A stretch of DNA of 64,000 nt from Leeuwenhoekiella blandensis MED217 (GCF_000152985.1 NZ_CH672395.1:3941823-4005822); one strand, 5' to 3'; counted from the first letter of the stretch, positions 9,429 to 18,425 are shown. Notes: generated by a model not told the origin, from the letters alone. Numbers and translations are program-made.

Positions 9429-9563
9429 GAATTCCTTGTCTTCAAAAAACCTTTACATCAGGTAAAGATCGTAAGTTATAATTTGTTAGGTTCTTGTTTT
9501 TGCAATCGCATAAACCCACTTAGTAAGTAGGAAACAAAGATAGCAAAAAAGGCTGCAAGCACG

Positions 9564-10817
9564 TTATACAGTTAACAACTGAACCGTATTTTGCATCACC
9601 TGTTTTAAAAGAATTTTTTTGTCTTTTTCAAGCGATTTGAGCGCTTCTTCTGTGGCGTGACGTAAGGTATACAGCGACACATTCTCGTGTACCGTCACTT
9701 TAAAATCAGCGCGCAGCTTGGCAACCAGCGCATCTAGATTTTTATATTTATTGTCTACACAAACCGAAAAACTAATCGCCGAATTTTGAATCAAATCAAC
9801 TTTCATCTTATAGGTGCCTAAAAGTTTAAAGATCTCGCTGATGTTATCTTCAGCCATAAACGAAAAATCCAATGAGGAAAGCGCAATAAGCACTTGATTG
9901 GTTTTTCTGATATAACACGGAACCAACGGTTCTATTAAATTCCCGACACTCACCTGAGTTCCTGCTTCCTGCGGATTCAAGAAGGATTTCACAAAAAGCG
10001 GAATTTCTTTACGCTGCAACGGCTGAAGCGTTTTAGGATGAATTACTGAAGCGCCGTAGAACGCCAACTCTATTGCTTCTTGATAGGAAATAAAATTAAG
10101 CAACGTCGCGTTTTCAAAATAGCGTGGATCTGCGCTCAATACACCGGGAACATCTTTCCAAATGGTAACGCGCTCAGCATTTAGACAATAGGCGATAATC
10201 GCAGCAGTGTAATCACTTCCCTCTCTGCCTAAAGTGGTTGAAAATCCGTTTGGGTCTGAAGCGATAAAACCTTGCGTAAGCTGAATTCCTTTTTTGGGAA
10301 CCTTTCTACTCAAATTGCGCATAGTTACTTCCCAGTTCACTTTTCCTTCGCGATAATGCGTATCGGTTTTAATGTAGTCACGCACATCGTGCCAGGTAGT
10401 TCTATATCCTTCTTTTTCCAAAAATGCATTAACGATCGTAGTGCTTAATAATTCTCCATAGATCACCACTTGATCGTAAACAAAATTATAGTCGGGTGAT
10501 TTGTTGCGCTGCAAAAAGCCTTTCAACTCCTCAAGCAGTGCTTGAATCTTTTTAAAGACCGGAGCAGCAGGGTTTTCAAAAAGTTCTAATGCAATGTTGT
10601 GGTGAAACGCTTCAACGGTTTCTATGGTATCGGTTTTTAAAGAAGCTTCAAAATAGGCAGCTACCACATCCTCAAGCGCATTGGTCATTTTGCCCATCGC
10701 CGAAATCACGATCACCAGATCTTCTACCTGAGTTTGCTCTAAAACCTTGACCAGATTTTTTACACCCTCTGCATTTTGAACTGAAGCACCACCAAATTTA
10801 TACACCTGAAAACCCAT
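9564..10817 (-). CDS. Aspartate kinase family protein (first of two in the window)
   Basis: Aspartokinase phosphorylates aspartate at the start of the Lys/Thr/Met and diaminopimelate pathway. This 417-residue protein has the N-terminal KFGGASV (canonical KFGGTSV), TTLGREGSDYTAAIIA near 195 and WKDVPGVLSADPR near 225, followed by a C-terminal ACT-type region (~residues 300-390). A second, more canonical enzyme lies at 46107-47432. A GNAT gene ends 9 bp upstream of its start, suggesting an operon. Confidence 0.88.
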   Translation of the reverse strand: MGFQVYKFGGASVQNAEGVKNLVKVLEQTQVEDLVIVISAMGKMTNALEDVVAAYFEASLKTDTIETVEAFHHNIALELFENPAAPVFKKIQALLEELKGFLQRNKSPDYNFVYDQVVIYGELLSTTIVNAFLEKEGYRTTWHDVRDYIKTDTHYREGKVNWEVTMRNLSRKVPKKGIQLTQGFIASDPNGFSTTLGREGSDYTAAIIAYCLNAERVTIWKDVPGVLSADPRYFENATLLNFISYQEAIELAFYGASVIHPKTLQPLQRKEIPLFVKSFLNPQEAGTQVSVGNLIEPLVPCYIRKTNQVLIALSSLDFSFMAEDNISEIFKLLGTYKMKVDLIQNSAISFSVCVDNKYKNLDALVAKLRADFKVTVHENVSLYTLRHATEEALKSLEKDKKILLKQVMQNTVQLLTV

Positions 10818-10826
10818 GCAATCTGT

Positions 10827-11315
10827 TTAAGCTAAACCTTTTTTGCTCAGAAACTTTTTCATCGCTTCGGTATCCATTTGTACCGTATTCCATTCTTTCA
10901 TCACATTTGCTCCTGAAGCTTCATAAAAATCAACCGCCGAAGTATTCCAGTCGAGCACTACCCATTCTACGCGTTTGAGACCTAGCTCATACGTGTACTT
11001 GATCACTTCGGTATACAGCGCCATCCCTAAGCCTTCGCCGCGGTACTGCTCGCGCACGATGAGATCTTCAAGATGAACCGTGCGTCCCTTCCAGGTTGAA
11101 AAACGATAATAAACCAGTGCGATGCCCAGAATCTCACCTTCCCGTTCTGCAACAAAACACGTAAAATCGGCATTGCTTCCGGTACCGTATGCGATAAGAT
11201 CATCTACCGTTACCTCAACAGCATCTGGCTCTTTTTCATAAATCGCCAGTTCTTTTATAAGGCGTAATACTTGAGCCATATCATCGGCTTCCGCTTTGCG
11301 AATTGTTGCTTTCAT
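10827..11315 (-). CDS. GNAT acetyltransferase, spermidine/spermine N1-acetyltransferase-like
   Basis: A 162-residue GNAT enzyme. Motif A, VHLEDLIVREQYRGEGLGMALYTEVIKY (R-x-x-G-x-G), is near residue 80, and the C-terminal LDWNTSAVDFYEASGANVMKEW is characteristic of the SSAT/diamine acetyltransferase-like group. The substrate may be a polyamine or another small amine. It is directly upstream of the aspartokinase gene in the same orientation. Confidence 0.82.
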   Translation of the reverse strand: MKATIRKAEADDMAQVLRLIKELAIYEKEPDAVEVTVDDLIAYGTGSNADFTCFVAEREGEILGIALVYYRFSTWKGRTVHLEDLIVREQYRGEGLGMALYTEVIKYTYELGLKRVEWVVLDWNTSAVDFYEASGANVMKEWNTVQMDTEAMKKFLSKKGLA

Positions 11316-11376
11316 ATTAAAATGTTTCTCTGTTAAATATACAGCTTAAGAAGCGAATCAACCACCACAAAAACAA

Positions 11377-11404
11377 AAACCCATCGCTTTTACGATGGGT
11401 TTTA
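11377..11404 (-). terminator. Rho-independent terminator after the terB-like gene
   Basis: Hairpin AAAACCCATCG / CGATGGGTTTT with a short loop; on the minus strand it is followed by a T-rich run. It ends transcription of the TerB-like gene before the GNAT gene promoter. Confidence 0.85.
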
Positions 11405-11422
11405 AAAAACGTATGTGGTTTC

Positions 11423-11851
11423 TTAATTCTTCTTATCTAAAAGGTATAGATAATCATCAAAATCGATTCCTCCTTGAAAAATCTGAATAGAACGCTCGAT
11501 TAAAACCTTAGCACGCTCTGCGCTAAAGCCAAGACCTATCGCATATTTTTCGATTAAGAAACGCTCGTGATCATCAATGGTATGATCTACAAAAATCATT
11601 CTGAACAAATCGTGTAAACGCTCTAAACGCTTTTCTGAATTGTTAGGTGGGTTTATAGGGTATCTGCGTGCATTCTCAACGATATCAACATATTCGGTCT
11701 CGTCGATGTCTAGTTTTACTGCAAAACGCTTTAAAAGTTTAGTTTCTTCAGCATTCAACTCGCCGTCTACCGTAGCCATATTTGCAATTGCTGCAAAATG
11801 CCCAAGGTTACGTCTATGCTCGCCACTATCAAATAAATCTGAAAAAGACAT
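11423..11851 (-). CDS. TerB-like (tellurite-resistance B fold) protein
   Basis: A 142-residue all-helical protein with two matching halves: HFAAIANMATVDGELNAEETKLLKRFA (residues ~18-44) and DLFRMIFVDHTIDDHERFLIEKYAIGLG (~85-112). The acidic DGELNAEE and DHTIDDHE sequences are the paired acidic motifs of the TerB/TerB-like fold. No other ter genes are nearby, so a tellurite role is not implied. It has its own -7 box and terminator, so it is monocistronic. Confidence 0.82.
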   Translation of the reverse strand: MSFSDLFDSGEHRRNLGHFAAIANMATVDGELNAEETKLLKRFAVKLDIDETEYVDIVENARRYPINPPNNSEKRLERLHDLFRMIFVDHTIDDHERFLIEKYAIGLGFSAERAKVLIERSIQIFQGGIDFDDYLYLLDKKN

Positions 11852-11870
11852 GGTTTAAATTTTAAGTCGT

Positions 11871-11878
11871 CAAAGATA
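11871..11878 (-). promoter_or_regulatory. -7 promoter box TATCTTTG for the terB-like gene
   Basis: Exact minus-strand TAnnTTTG match, 19 bases upstream of the ATG at 11851. Confidence 0.5.
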
Positions 11879-12051
11879 ATTATTTAAGCCTCTTTTTAAA
11901 ATTTAAAATTCAGTTTATATCAAACACCTTCTGTGTTTTACGCCATCCTTTGGCAGCCCCTAAAAACACTAAGCTTTCTTAAATCCTGCTAATGTTTTCT
12001 TAATCGGTTTACGGCTTAAAATTCTACTTTATACCTTTAAAATTCAATCGT

Positions 12052-13089
12052 TTGAATCTTAAAAGCTCCAATACCATTAAACCACCACTTCTTCAATTTA
12101 ACGAAAAGGGCATTTATTGCGCTGCGGCAGATGTGTATCTCGACCCCTGGAAACCGGTCGAAAAAGCCATTATTTCTCACGGCCACGCAGATCACAGCCG
12201 CTGGGGGCACAAAGCATACATCACGCATCACATTAACGTGCCCATTATTAAACACAGGCTGGGCGAAATAAATGTAACCGGTAAGGAATGGGGCGAAACT
12301 TTTAAGATTAAAAATGTAAAATTCAGTTTGCATCCTGCAGGTCATATTATTGGCAGCTCGCAAATTCGCGTAGAACATAAAGGCGAAGTCTGGGTATTTA
12401 CAGGCGATTATAAAACCGAAGATGACGGCATCGCCACTCCGTACGAACCCATCAAATGTCACACGTTTATTACCGAATGTACCTTTGGACTTCCTGCTTT
12501 TAAATGGCGGCCGCAAAGCGAAGTGTTTAATGACATCAACACCTGGTGGTCAGCTAATAAAGCTGAAGGTAAAACCTCGGTGATTTTTGGCTATTCCTTA
12601 GGGAAAGCACAGCGTTTGTTGAGGTATTTAGATACAGATATCGGTAAAATTTATACGCACGGTGCTATTGAAAATATGACGGAAGTAATACGGCCGCTCA
12701 GCCCGATGCCAGAAACCACGCGCGTCACCCGCGAGACCAAAAAAGAAGAACTTCTGGGAAATATTGTGGTCGCTCCTCCCAGCGCACACGGCAGTACATG
12801 GATTCGTAAAATGGTGCCTTATGTTACTGCTTCGGCTAGTGGCTGGATGACCTTTAGAGGAGCCCGAAGACGCCGGGCGATCGATAAAGGTTTTGTCCTG
12901 AGCGATCACTGTGATTGGCAAGGATTATTAGAAAGTATTGAGGCTACTGGTGCCGAAAAGATCATCAGCACGCACGGCTATACCGATATTTTCACTCGGT
13001 ATTTGCTGGAGCAAGGTTATGATGCACGTACCGAAGCGACACAATATGAAGGCGAATTAGGAGAGGAAACTGAAAAAGAACAGGAATGA
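12052..13089 (+). CDS. Ligase-associated MBL-fold DNA exonuclease
   Basis: A 345-residue metallo-beta-lactamase/beta-CASP-type nuclease of the ligase-associated DNA damage response family. The metal motif HGHADH is at residues 43-48; further ligands appear in HPAGHIIGSSQI, FTGDYKTEDDG and LSDHCDWQGL, and the end has ISTHGYTD. The start is a TTG at 12052; no in-frame ATG precedes the conserved GIYCAAADVYLDPWKP region. Its stop overlaps the ligase ATG (ATGA), so the two are translationally coupled. In the Pseudomonas putida homolog cluster this component is called Exo. Confidence 0.9.
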   Translation: MNLKSSNTIKPPLLQFNEKGIYCAAADVYLDPWKPVEKAIISHGHADHSRWGHKAYITHHINVPIIKHRLGEINVTGKEWGETFKIKNVKFSLHPAGHIIGSSQIRVEHKGEVWVFTGDYKTEDDGIATPYEPIKCHTFITECTFGLPAFKWRPQSEVFNDINTWWSANKAEGKTSVIFGYSLGKAQRLLRYLDTDIGKIYTHGAIENMTEVIRPLSPMPETTRVTRETKKEELLGNIVVAPPSAHGSTWIRKMVPYVTASASGWMTFRGARRRRAIDKGFVLSDHCDWQGLLESIEATGAEKIISTHGYTDIFTRYLLEQGYDARTEATQYEGELGEETEKEQE

Positions 13090-14696
13090 GAGCATTTGCC
13101 CAACTTATTAAAAAGATAGACAGCACCAACAAAACCAACATCAAGGTTGATGCCCTCACCGAATATTTTAAAGTGGCTCCGCCGCAAGACAAAGTGTGGA
13201 CGATCGCAATACTTTCACACCGCAGACCTCCCCGACCGGTAAATACAACCTTACTGCGCACTTGGGCTTCGGAGTTGGCAAACATTCCCTTGTGGTTGTT
13301 TGAAGAAAGTTACCACATCGTAGGCGATCTCGCTGAGACGATTGCTTTGGTCATTCCCGCTTCAGAAGAAAGTACCGACAAAAGTCTCACCCAGTTTCTG
13401 GAAGAAATTATCGCACTCAAGAAAAAACCCGAAGAAGAAAAACGAGCTTATCTGCGATCCAACTGGACCGACCTCAACTATTATGAGCGTTTTGTATTTA
13501 GCAAACTCATTACAGGAAGTTTTCGCATTGGCGTGAGCCAGAAATTGATGACGCGTGCGCTCGCAAAGGCTACCGGCATTGACGTTGATATTTTGGCCTA
13601 TAAACTTATGGGGAATTGGGATCCCAAGACCATAAGCTTTCAAGAGCTTATTTTAGAAGAAAACAAAGCAGATTACCTCAGCAAACCGTATCCGTTCTAC
13701 CTCGCTTACGCAATCGAAGATGAGCCCGAAGATTTAGGAGATGTGTCTGAGTGGTTTGCAGAACATAAATGGGACGGCATTCGCTCGCAAGTGATCATTC
13801 GGGATAACGAACTCTTTGTATGGAGTCGCGGTGAAGAATTAGTTACCGATAAATATCCTGAGTTTGAGGCTTTGGTCGAAGCCTTGCCTAACGGAACCGT
13901 TTTGGATGGTGAAATTCTTCCGTTTAAAAATGGGGTGATCGGCACCTTTAATGATTTACAAACGCGTATTGGTCGTAAAAATGTTTCTAAAGCATTGCTC
14001 AAAAAAACGCCGATAATCCTCAAAGCTTATGATATTTTAGAATGGAAAGACAAAGACATTCGCGATCTGGCTTTCGCCGAAAGGCGCAAAATCCTTGAAA
14101 AATTATATAGCGAAGTTAAAACGGAATCGCTGCCGCTGCATCTTTCTGAAACTATGGAATTTGACACCTGGGAAGCTGCGGCTCAAGAACGCGAACGCAG
14201 CCGCGAAGTCATGTCTGAAGGTTTGATGCTGAAGCGAAAAGATTCACCCTACCTAGTAGGACGTAAAAAAGGAGACTGGTGGAAATGGAAGGTAGAACCC
14301 CTTACCATTGACGCTGTACTCACCTATGCGATGCGCGGGCACGGCCGTCGCAGTAATTTATTTACCGACTACACTTTTGGTCTTTGGGACGATAACAAAG
14401 AAGAACTTGTCACTTTTGCCAAAGCGTATTCCGGCCTTACTGATAAGGAGTTTCGCAGTCTCGATGCGTGGATCAAAAAGAACACTTTAGAACGTTTTGG
14501 TCCTGTGCGCAGCGTGACTCCGTATCACGTTTTTGAGATCGCTTTTGAAGGCATCGCCCCTTCCAAACGTCATAAAAGTGGAGTTGCAACCCGTTTCCCA
14601 AGAATGCTGCGCTGGCGGAAAGATAAAAAAATAGAGGATGCCAATACCCTTGAAGATTTAAAACAATTGATCCCAAAGCCTGAGAAATCTAAATAA
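13086..14696 (+). CDS. Ligase-associated ATP-dependent DNA ligase
   Basis: A 536-residue ATP-dependent DNA ligase. The adenylated lysine is K228 in HKWDGIRSQ (KxDG motif I); other nucleotidyltransferase motifs follow (WSRGEE, VLDGEI, SEGLMLKRKDSPY, and WWKWKVEP as motif V). An N-terminal helical DNA-binding domain (~1-190) and C-terminal OB fold flank the core. It seals nicks in duplex DNA. It overlaps the exonuclease gene by 4 bp and belongs to the Exo-Lig-Lhr-MPE repair cluster; the usual adjacency with the helicase is broken by the DUF559 module. Confidence 0.94.
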   Translation: MRAFAQLIKKIDSTNKTNIKVDALTEYFKVAPPQDKVWTIAILSHRRPPRPVNTTLLRTWASELANIPLWLFEESYHIVGDLAETIALVIPASEESTDKSLTQFLEEIIALKKKPEEEKRAYLRSNWTDLNYYERFVFSKLITGSFRIGVSQKLMTRALAKATGIDVDILAYKLMGNWDPKTISFQELILEENKADYLSKPYPFYLAYAIEDEPEDLGDVSEWFAEHKWDGIRSQVIIRDNELFVWSRGEELVTDKYPEFEALVEALPNGTVLDGEILPFKNGVIGTFNDLQTRIGRKNVSKALLKKTPIILKAYDILEWKDKDIRDLAFAERRKILEKLYSEVKTESLPLHLSETMEFDTWEAAAQERERSREVMSEGLMLKRKDSPYLVGRKKGDWWKWKVEPLTIDAVLTYAMRGHGRRSNLFTDYTFGLWDDNKEELVTFAKAYSGLTDKEFRSLDAWIKKNTLERFGPVRSVTPYHVFEIAFEGIAPSKRHKSGVATRFPRMLRWRKDKKIEDANTLEDLKQLIPKPEKSK

Positions 14697-14735
14697 GGAA
14701 ACATTTGAAATTTTAACTTTAAAAGGATTAAACGC

Positions 14736-14790
14736 TCTCCTCCTTTTCAAGGAGGAGAATGAATTTGCCAAAGGCAAAGAAAGAGGTGGT
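14736..14790 (+). repeat. Left double-hairpin repeat of the DUF559 module
   Basis: Two hairpins in tandem. The first pairs TCTCCTCCTT (14736-14745) with AAGGAGGAGA (14749-14758) around a 3-nt loop. The second pairs TTTGCC (14764-14769) with GGCAAA (14773-14778). AGAGGTGGT follows at 14782-14790. An inverted counterpart of the same plan lies downstream of the DUF559 gene at 15201-15250. Confidence 0.8.
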
Positions 14791-14805
14791 AACAGGTTGT
14801 TTAAA

Positions 14806-15168
14806 ATGAAAAAACAAGTACATAATTTAAAGGAACTCGAATCTCAACGAAAGTATCTAAGGTCTAATTTAACAGCGGCTGAAGCTTATTTATGGAACTA
14901 TTTAAAAAAATCTCAACTTAATGGAAGAAAATTTAGAAGACAACACAGTATATCACATTTTATCGTTGATTTTTATTGCCCGAAAGAAAAATTGATCATA
15001 GAACTTGACGGACAACATCATTTAAGCTCTACCGCCATGGAGTACGATGAATTCCGCACAAAGAAGTTGAATGATTTAGGTTATACTATAATTCGCTTTG
15101 AGAATAAAATGGTGTTTGACCTTTTACCAAGTGTTTTGAAAGAAATCGAGGATAATTTTAAATGCTAA
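14806..15168 (+). CDS. DUF559 / Vsr-like endonuclease-fold protein
   Basis: A 120-residue protein of the DUF559 family (very-short-patch-repair/PD-(D/E)XK fold). The core is AEAYLWNYLK (~25), then FRRQHSISHFIVDFYCP and KLIIELDGQHH, giving the D-x(n)-E-x-D arrangement of the nuclease family, and ends with GYTIIRFEN. The ATG at 14806 is preferred to a TTG three codons earlier. It sits inside the repair operon between ligase and helicase, enclosed by inverted double hairpins, which suggests insertion as a unit. Nuclease activity is inferred from the family and not demonstrated. Confidence 0.85.
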   Translation: MKKQVHNLKELESQRKYLRSNLTAAEAYLWNYLKKSQLNGRKFRRQHSISHFIVDFYCPKEKLIIELDGQHHLSSTAMEYDEFRTKKLNDLGYTIIRFENKMVFDLLPSVLKEIEDNFKC

Positions 15169-15200
15169 ATTAAATCAATGTTATTGGCGGTAATGAAACC

Positions 15201-15250
15201 ACCCCGTCGCGATTTAGATCGCGACACCCCTCCTAAATTTAGGAGGGGAG
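15201..15250 (-). repeat. Right double-hairpin repeat of the DUF559 module (inverted)
   Basis: Read on the minus strand: the 22-bp perfect palindrome at 15227-15248 (arm CCCCTCCTAAA), then a hairpin GTCGCGAT/ATCGCGAC (15206-15213 and 15218-15225), then GGGGTGGTTT. This repeats the order of the left element (CTCC-rich palindrome, second hairpin, GGTGGT), in inverted orientation. Confidence 0.8.
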
Positions 15251-15299
15251 CCATAACAATCTGAGTCCAGTTCAAAACCCATCTGCTATTCATAACGAA

Positions 15300-17768
15300 A
15301 TGACCCACAAACAACTTCATAAACTTGCCACTAATTGGTTTAAGGATCAAGGGTGGAAACCTTTTGCCTTTCAGGAAGAAACTTGGAATGCATTTTTAGA
15401 AGGTAAAAATGGATTGCTGAATGCACCCACAGGTAGCGGAAAAACATACGCCTTATGGGTAGCCTTCGTATTGGATTATATCAAAAACAATCCCGATTAT
15501 AAAACCAAACACAAGCCCGGTCTTAAAGCGATTTGGATCACACCTCTTCGCGCGCTTTCTGTTGAAATTGCACAGGCAGCCCAACGTTTTGCTGATGGTT
15601 TGGATACCCAACTAACAGTTGGGATTCGCACCGGTGACACGCCTCAAGCCGAACGGGCGAAGCAAAAAAAGAAAATGCCCGATTTGCTGGTCACCACTCC
15701 AGAAAGTCTTCAGTTATTGCTGACTTCAAAAGGATATGACAAGGTTTTTAAAAACACTACTGCTATCGTTATTGATGAGTGGCACGAACTTTTAGGAAGC
15801 AAACGCGGTGTGCAAGTAGAGCTCGGTTTGTCTCGCCTCAAAACGATCGCGCCGCAGTTGCGCATTTGGGGTGTTTCGGCAACTATAGGGAATCTAAATC
15901 AGGCACGCGAGGTGCTTCTGGGACCCGAATCTCAAGCATTTAAAAATTCTGCATTAATCAAAGCCAATCTTGGAAAAACCTACAAAGTAGAAAGCATCAT
16001 CCCGGAGACTATGGAAAAATTTCCGTGGCGTGGGCATATGGGTTTGCATTTGCTTGAAGAGGTGGTTCCCATCATCAATAATAGTAAAACCACTTTGCTT
16101 TTTACCAATACCCGGGCGCAATGTGAGTTGTGGTTTCAAAAACTGATGCATAAACATCCCGAATTTGCCGGCGAGATGGCGATGCATCACGGCAGCATCA
16201 ATAAAGAAACGCGATTGTGGGTTGAAGAAGCCATTCGCAACGAAAGCCTTAAAGCCGTGATTTGTACCTCGAGTCTAGATCTGGGCGTTGATTTTGCGCC
16301 GGTAGAAAGTATCATTCAAATTGGTGGTCCAAAAGGGGTTGCGCGCTTTCTACAACGTGCAGGACGCAGCGGTCACCAGCCCGGTAAAGAAAGTGTGATC
16401 TACTTTTTACCTACGCACGCCATCGAGTTGATCGAAGCTTCAGCACTGGGAAAAGCGGCGATCAATCAGGTCGTTGAAGATCGTATTCCGTATTTGTTGA
16501 GCTTTGATGTATTGATTCAGTATTTGACGACTTTAGCAGTTTCAGACGGTTTTTATCCTGCGGAAATTTATCAGGAAGTCAAGCAAACCTTCTGCTTTCA
16601 GGCAATGTCAGACGAGCAATGGCGATGGATCTTAAATTTCATCACAAAAGGCAGTCAGTCGTTGCAAGCCTATGATGAGTATAAGAAAATTGAGATCGAA
16701 GAAGACGGAAAATTCAAAGTAAACAGCAGATCGGTAGCGATGCGCCACCGGCTACAAATTGGTACCATTGTTGGCGATGCGGCGCTTCAGGTAAAATATT
16801 TAAAAGGTGGCTACATCGGTACAGTCGAAGAATGGTTTATCTCTAAACTAAAGCCCGGCGATGTCTTTACTTTTGCAGGAAGAAATCTCGAACTCTACCG
16901 CATTAAAGGAATGCAGGTTTTGGTCAAAAAAGCCAAAACCAAAAAACAAGCGCGCGTGGTAAGTTGGATGGGTGGCCGACTCACATTATCTGCGCAAATG
17001 AGCGAATTGCTGCGCGAAGAGTTGTACTCGGCAAATCTTCCTTTGGAAGAACAAACGCGCGAACTGCAAGCCCTCAAAGATATTTTTGAGCGGCAACGCG
17101 TAGAATCTATCGTACCGACTGATGATCAATTTTTGATCGAAACCTTTAAAAGTCGGGAAGGTTATCACCATATTTTTTATCCGTTTGAAGGGCGTTTTGT
17201 ACACGAAGCTTTGGGCAGTTTGCTCGCCTATCGCATCAGTTTGCTGTCGCCCATTACCTTCAGCATCGCTTTTAACGATTATGGTTTTGAAATTCTTTCT
17301 GATCAACAAATAGATATGCAGCAAGTGCTCGACAACGACTTGTTTACTTCGGCTTATTTATTTGAAGACTTGCAGAAAAGCTTAAACAGCACAGAAATGG
17401 CCCGCAGAAAATTCAGAGATATTGCGGTGATCAGCGGTATGGTTTTTACAGGATTTCCCGGGAAAATCATCAAAAACAAACATTTGCAAAGCAACAGTCA
17501 GTTGTTGTTTGAAGTATTCAGAGATTATGAACCGGAGAATCTTTTGTTTCAGCAAGCCTATCGCGAGACTTTTGAACATCAATTGGAAGAAGGCCGTTTG
17601 CGCATTGCTCTTGAGCGAATAGAACAACAAGAGATCGTAGTTAAAAACTGTAAAAAAGCGACCCCATTTTCCTTCCCAATCATCACCGATCGCCTTCGTG
17701 AAAAACTAAGCAGCGAGAAGCTTGAAGATCGCATTAAAAATATGCTGAAGTATCTCGATAAATACTAG
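15300..17768 (+). CDS. Ligase-associated DEXH-box helicase (Lhr-core type)
   Basis: An 822-residue superfamily-2 helicase. Walker A is APTGSGKTYALW near residue 43 and the DEXH box is IDEWHELLGSKRG near 159; motif III is WGVSATIG and motif VI QRAGRSGHQPG near 355. A winged-helix and Lhr-type C-terminal domain follow, with RGRxVxHE-like EGRFVHEALGSLLAYR near 640. Lhr-core enzymes translocate 3'-5' on single-stranded DNA and unwind hybrids. This is the helicase of the ligase-associated DNA repair cluster. Start ATG at 15300, 50 bp after the DUF559 right repeat. Confidence 0.93.
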   Translation: MTHKQLHKLATNWFKDQGWKPFAFQEETWNAFLEGKNGLLNAPTGSGKTYALWVAFVLDYIKNNPDYKTKHKPGLKAIWITPLRALSVEIAQAAQRFADGLDTQLTVGIRTGDTPQAERAKQKKKMPDLLVTTPESLQLLLTSKGYDKVFKNTTAIVIDEWHELLGSKRGVQVELGLSRLKTIAPQLRIWGVSATIGNLNQAREVLLGPESQAFKNSALIKANLGKTYKVESIIPETMEKFPWRGHMGLHLLEEVVPIINNSKTTLLFTNTRAQCELWFQKLMHKHPEFAGEMAMHHGSINKETRLWVEEAIRNESLKAVICTSSLDLGVDFAPVESIIQIGGPKGVARFLQRAGRSGHQPGKESVIYFLPTHAIELIEASALGKAAINQVVEDRIPYLLSFDVLIQYLTTLAVSDGFYPAEIYQEVKQTFCFQAMSDEQWRWILNFITKGSQSLQAYDEYKKIEIEEDGKFKVNSRSVAMRHRLQIGTIVGDAALQVKYLKGGYIGTVEEWFISKLKPGDVFTFAGRNLELYRIKGMQVLVKKAKTKKQARVVSWMGGRLTLSAQMSELLREELYSANLPLEEQTRELQALKDIFERQRVESIVPTDDQFLIETFKSREGYHHIFYPFEGRFVHEALGSLLAYRISLLSPITFSIAFNDYGFEILSDQQIDMQQVLDNDLFTSAYLFEDLQKSLNSTEMARRKFRDIAVISGMVFTGFPGKIIKNKHLQSNSQLLFEVFRDYEPENLLFQQAYRETFEHQLEEGRLRIALERIEQQEIVVKNCKKATPFSFPIITDRLREKLSSEKLEDRIKNMLKYLDKY

Positions 17769-17833
17769 CAGCACCCTTTCAATCTTAACAAACTTTAGCC
17801 TTTCTTTAAATCTAAAATAACAGCTTACAGCCT

Positions 17834-17851
17834 ATAAACACTAGTGTTTAT
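17834..17851. promoter_or_regulatory. 18-bp perfect palindrome upstream of a VOC gene (putative operator)
   Basis: ATAAACACTAGTGTTTAT is perfectly self-complementary and is followed at 17855-17862 by TATCTTTA, close to the -7 consensus. A regulator binding here could repress the VOC gene at 17915. No regulator gene is adjacent. Confidence 0.5.
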
Positions 17852-17914
17852 CAGTATCTTTAATATAAAGAAAACTAATCTTTCCGCTTTGCGGAAAACC
17901 AAAAAAATAAAGTT

Positions 17915-18322
17915 ATGAAAAGTGTACAACCGTATTTAACCTTTAGAGGAAATTGTCAGGAAGCCTTAAATTTTTATCAGAACTGCTTTGGTGGTCAGAT
18001 CAAAAATAAAGACACCTATGAAGGCAAAGAAATTGATATTCCCGGAGATTATCGCAACAAATTGCAGCACGCGGAATTAGAAGGAAAAGGCATTCATATT
18101 ATGGCGTATGACGCGGCACCAGATACACCACTTACTGAAGGAAATCAGGTTCAATTAAGCGTGGATCTAGAGAGTAAAGAAGAAACTGATGAATTATTTG
18201 AAAAACTTTCTGCCGGCGGACAAGTAGTAACTCAATTGCAAGAAACCAGCTGGAATGCATACTACGGAAGATTGCGCGATCAATTTGGCGTAAACTGGAT
18301 GCTGAATTATCAAAAAAATTAA
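17915..18322 (+). CDS. VOC family protein, PhnB/YjdN-like
   Basis: A 135-residue protein of the PhnB/YjdN (3-demethylubiquinone methyltransferase-like) branch of the VOC superfamily: SVQPYLTFRGNCQEALNFYQNCFGGQI at the start and YGRLRDQFGVNWMLNY at the end. Biochemical function unknown in this branch. It separates the helicase gene from pdeM and has its own palindrome-containing leader, a small hairpin at 17881-17897 (TTTCCGC/GCGGAAA) and a terminator, so it is an independent unit inside the repair cluster. Confidence 0.85.
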   Translation: MKSVQPYLTFRGNCQEALNFYQNCFGGQIKNKDTYEGKEIDIPGDYRNKLQHAELEGKGIHIMAYDAAPDTPLTEGNQVQLSVDLESKEETDELFEKLSAGGQVVTQLQETSWNAYYGRLRDQFGVNWMLNYQKN

Positions 18323-18346
18323 GATTCCATATTCTAGAATTTTTAG

Positions 18347-18377
18347 AAAAATCTGCTCATCACGAGCAGATTTTTTG
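18347..18377 (+). terminator. Rho-independent terminator after the VOC gene
   Basis: Arms AAAAATCTGCTC (18347-18358) and GAGCAGATTTTT (18364-18375) with a 5-nt loop, followed by T's. Confidence 0.85.
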
Positions 18378-18425
18378 TTTTTATAAACAGCCTTTCAATC
18401 TAGAAAACTTGAAATTTGCGTTGTA

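Noticed and set aside
9451-9467. CTTTAC/GTAAAG hairpin upstream of olsF
   Set aside because: Six base pairs with a mixed loop in an AT-rich leader; too weak to support regulation.
9564-10817. The two aspartokinases as a recent duplication
   Set aside because: N-terminal motifs differ (KFGGASV versus KFGGTSV), lengths differ, and the two ORFs lack shared recent-sequence identity; they look like old paralogs.
11423-11851. Tellurite resistance function for the TerB-like protein
   Set aside because: No terC, terD, terZ or related gene is near; the fold alone does not support the phenotype.
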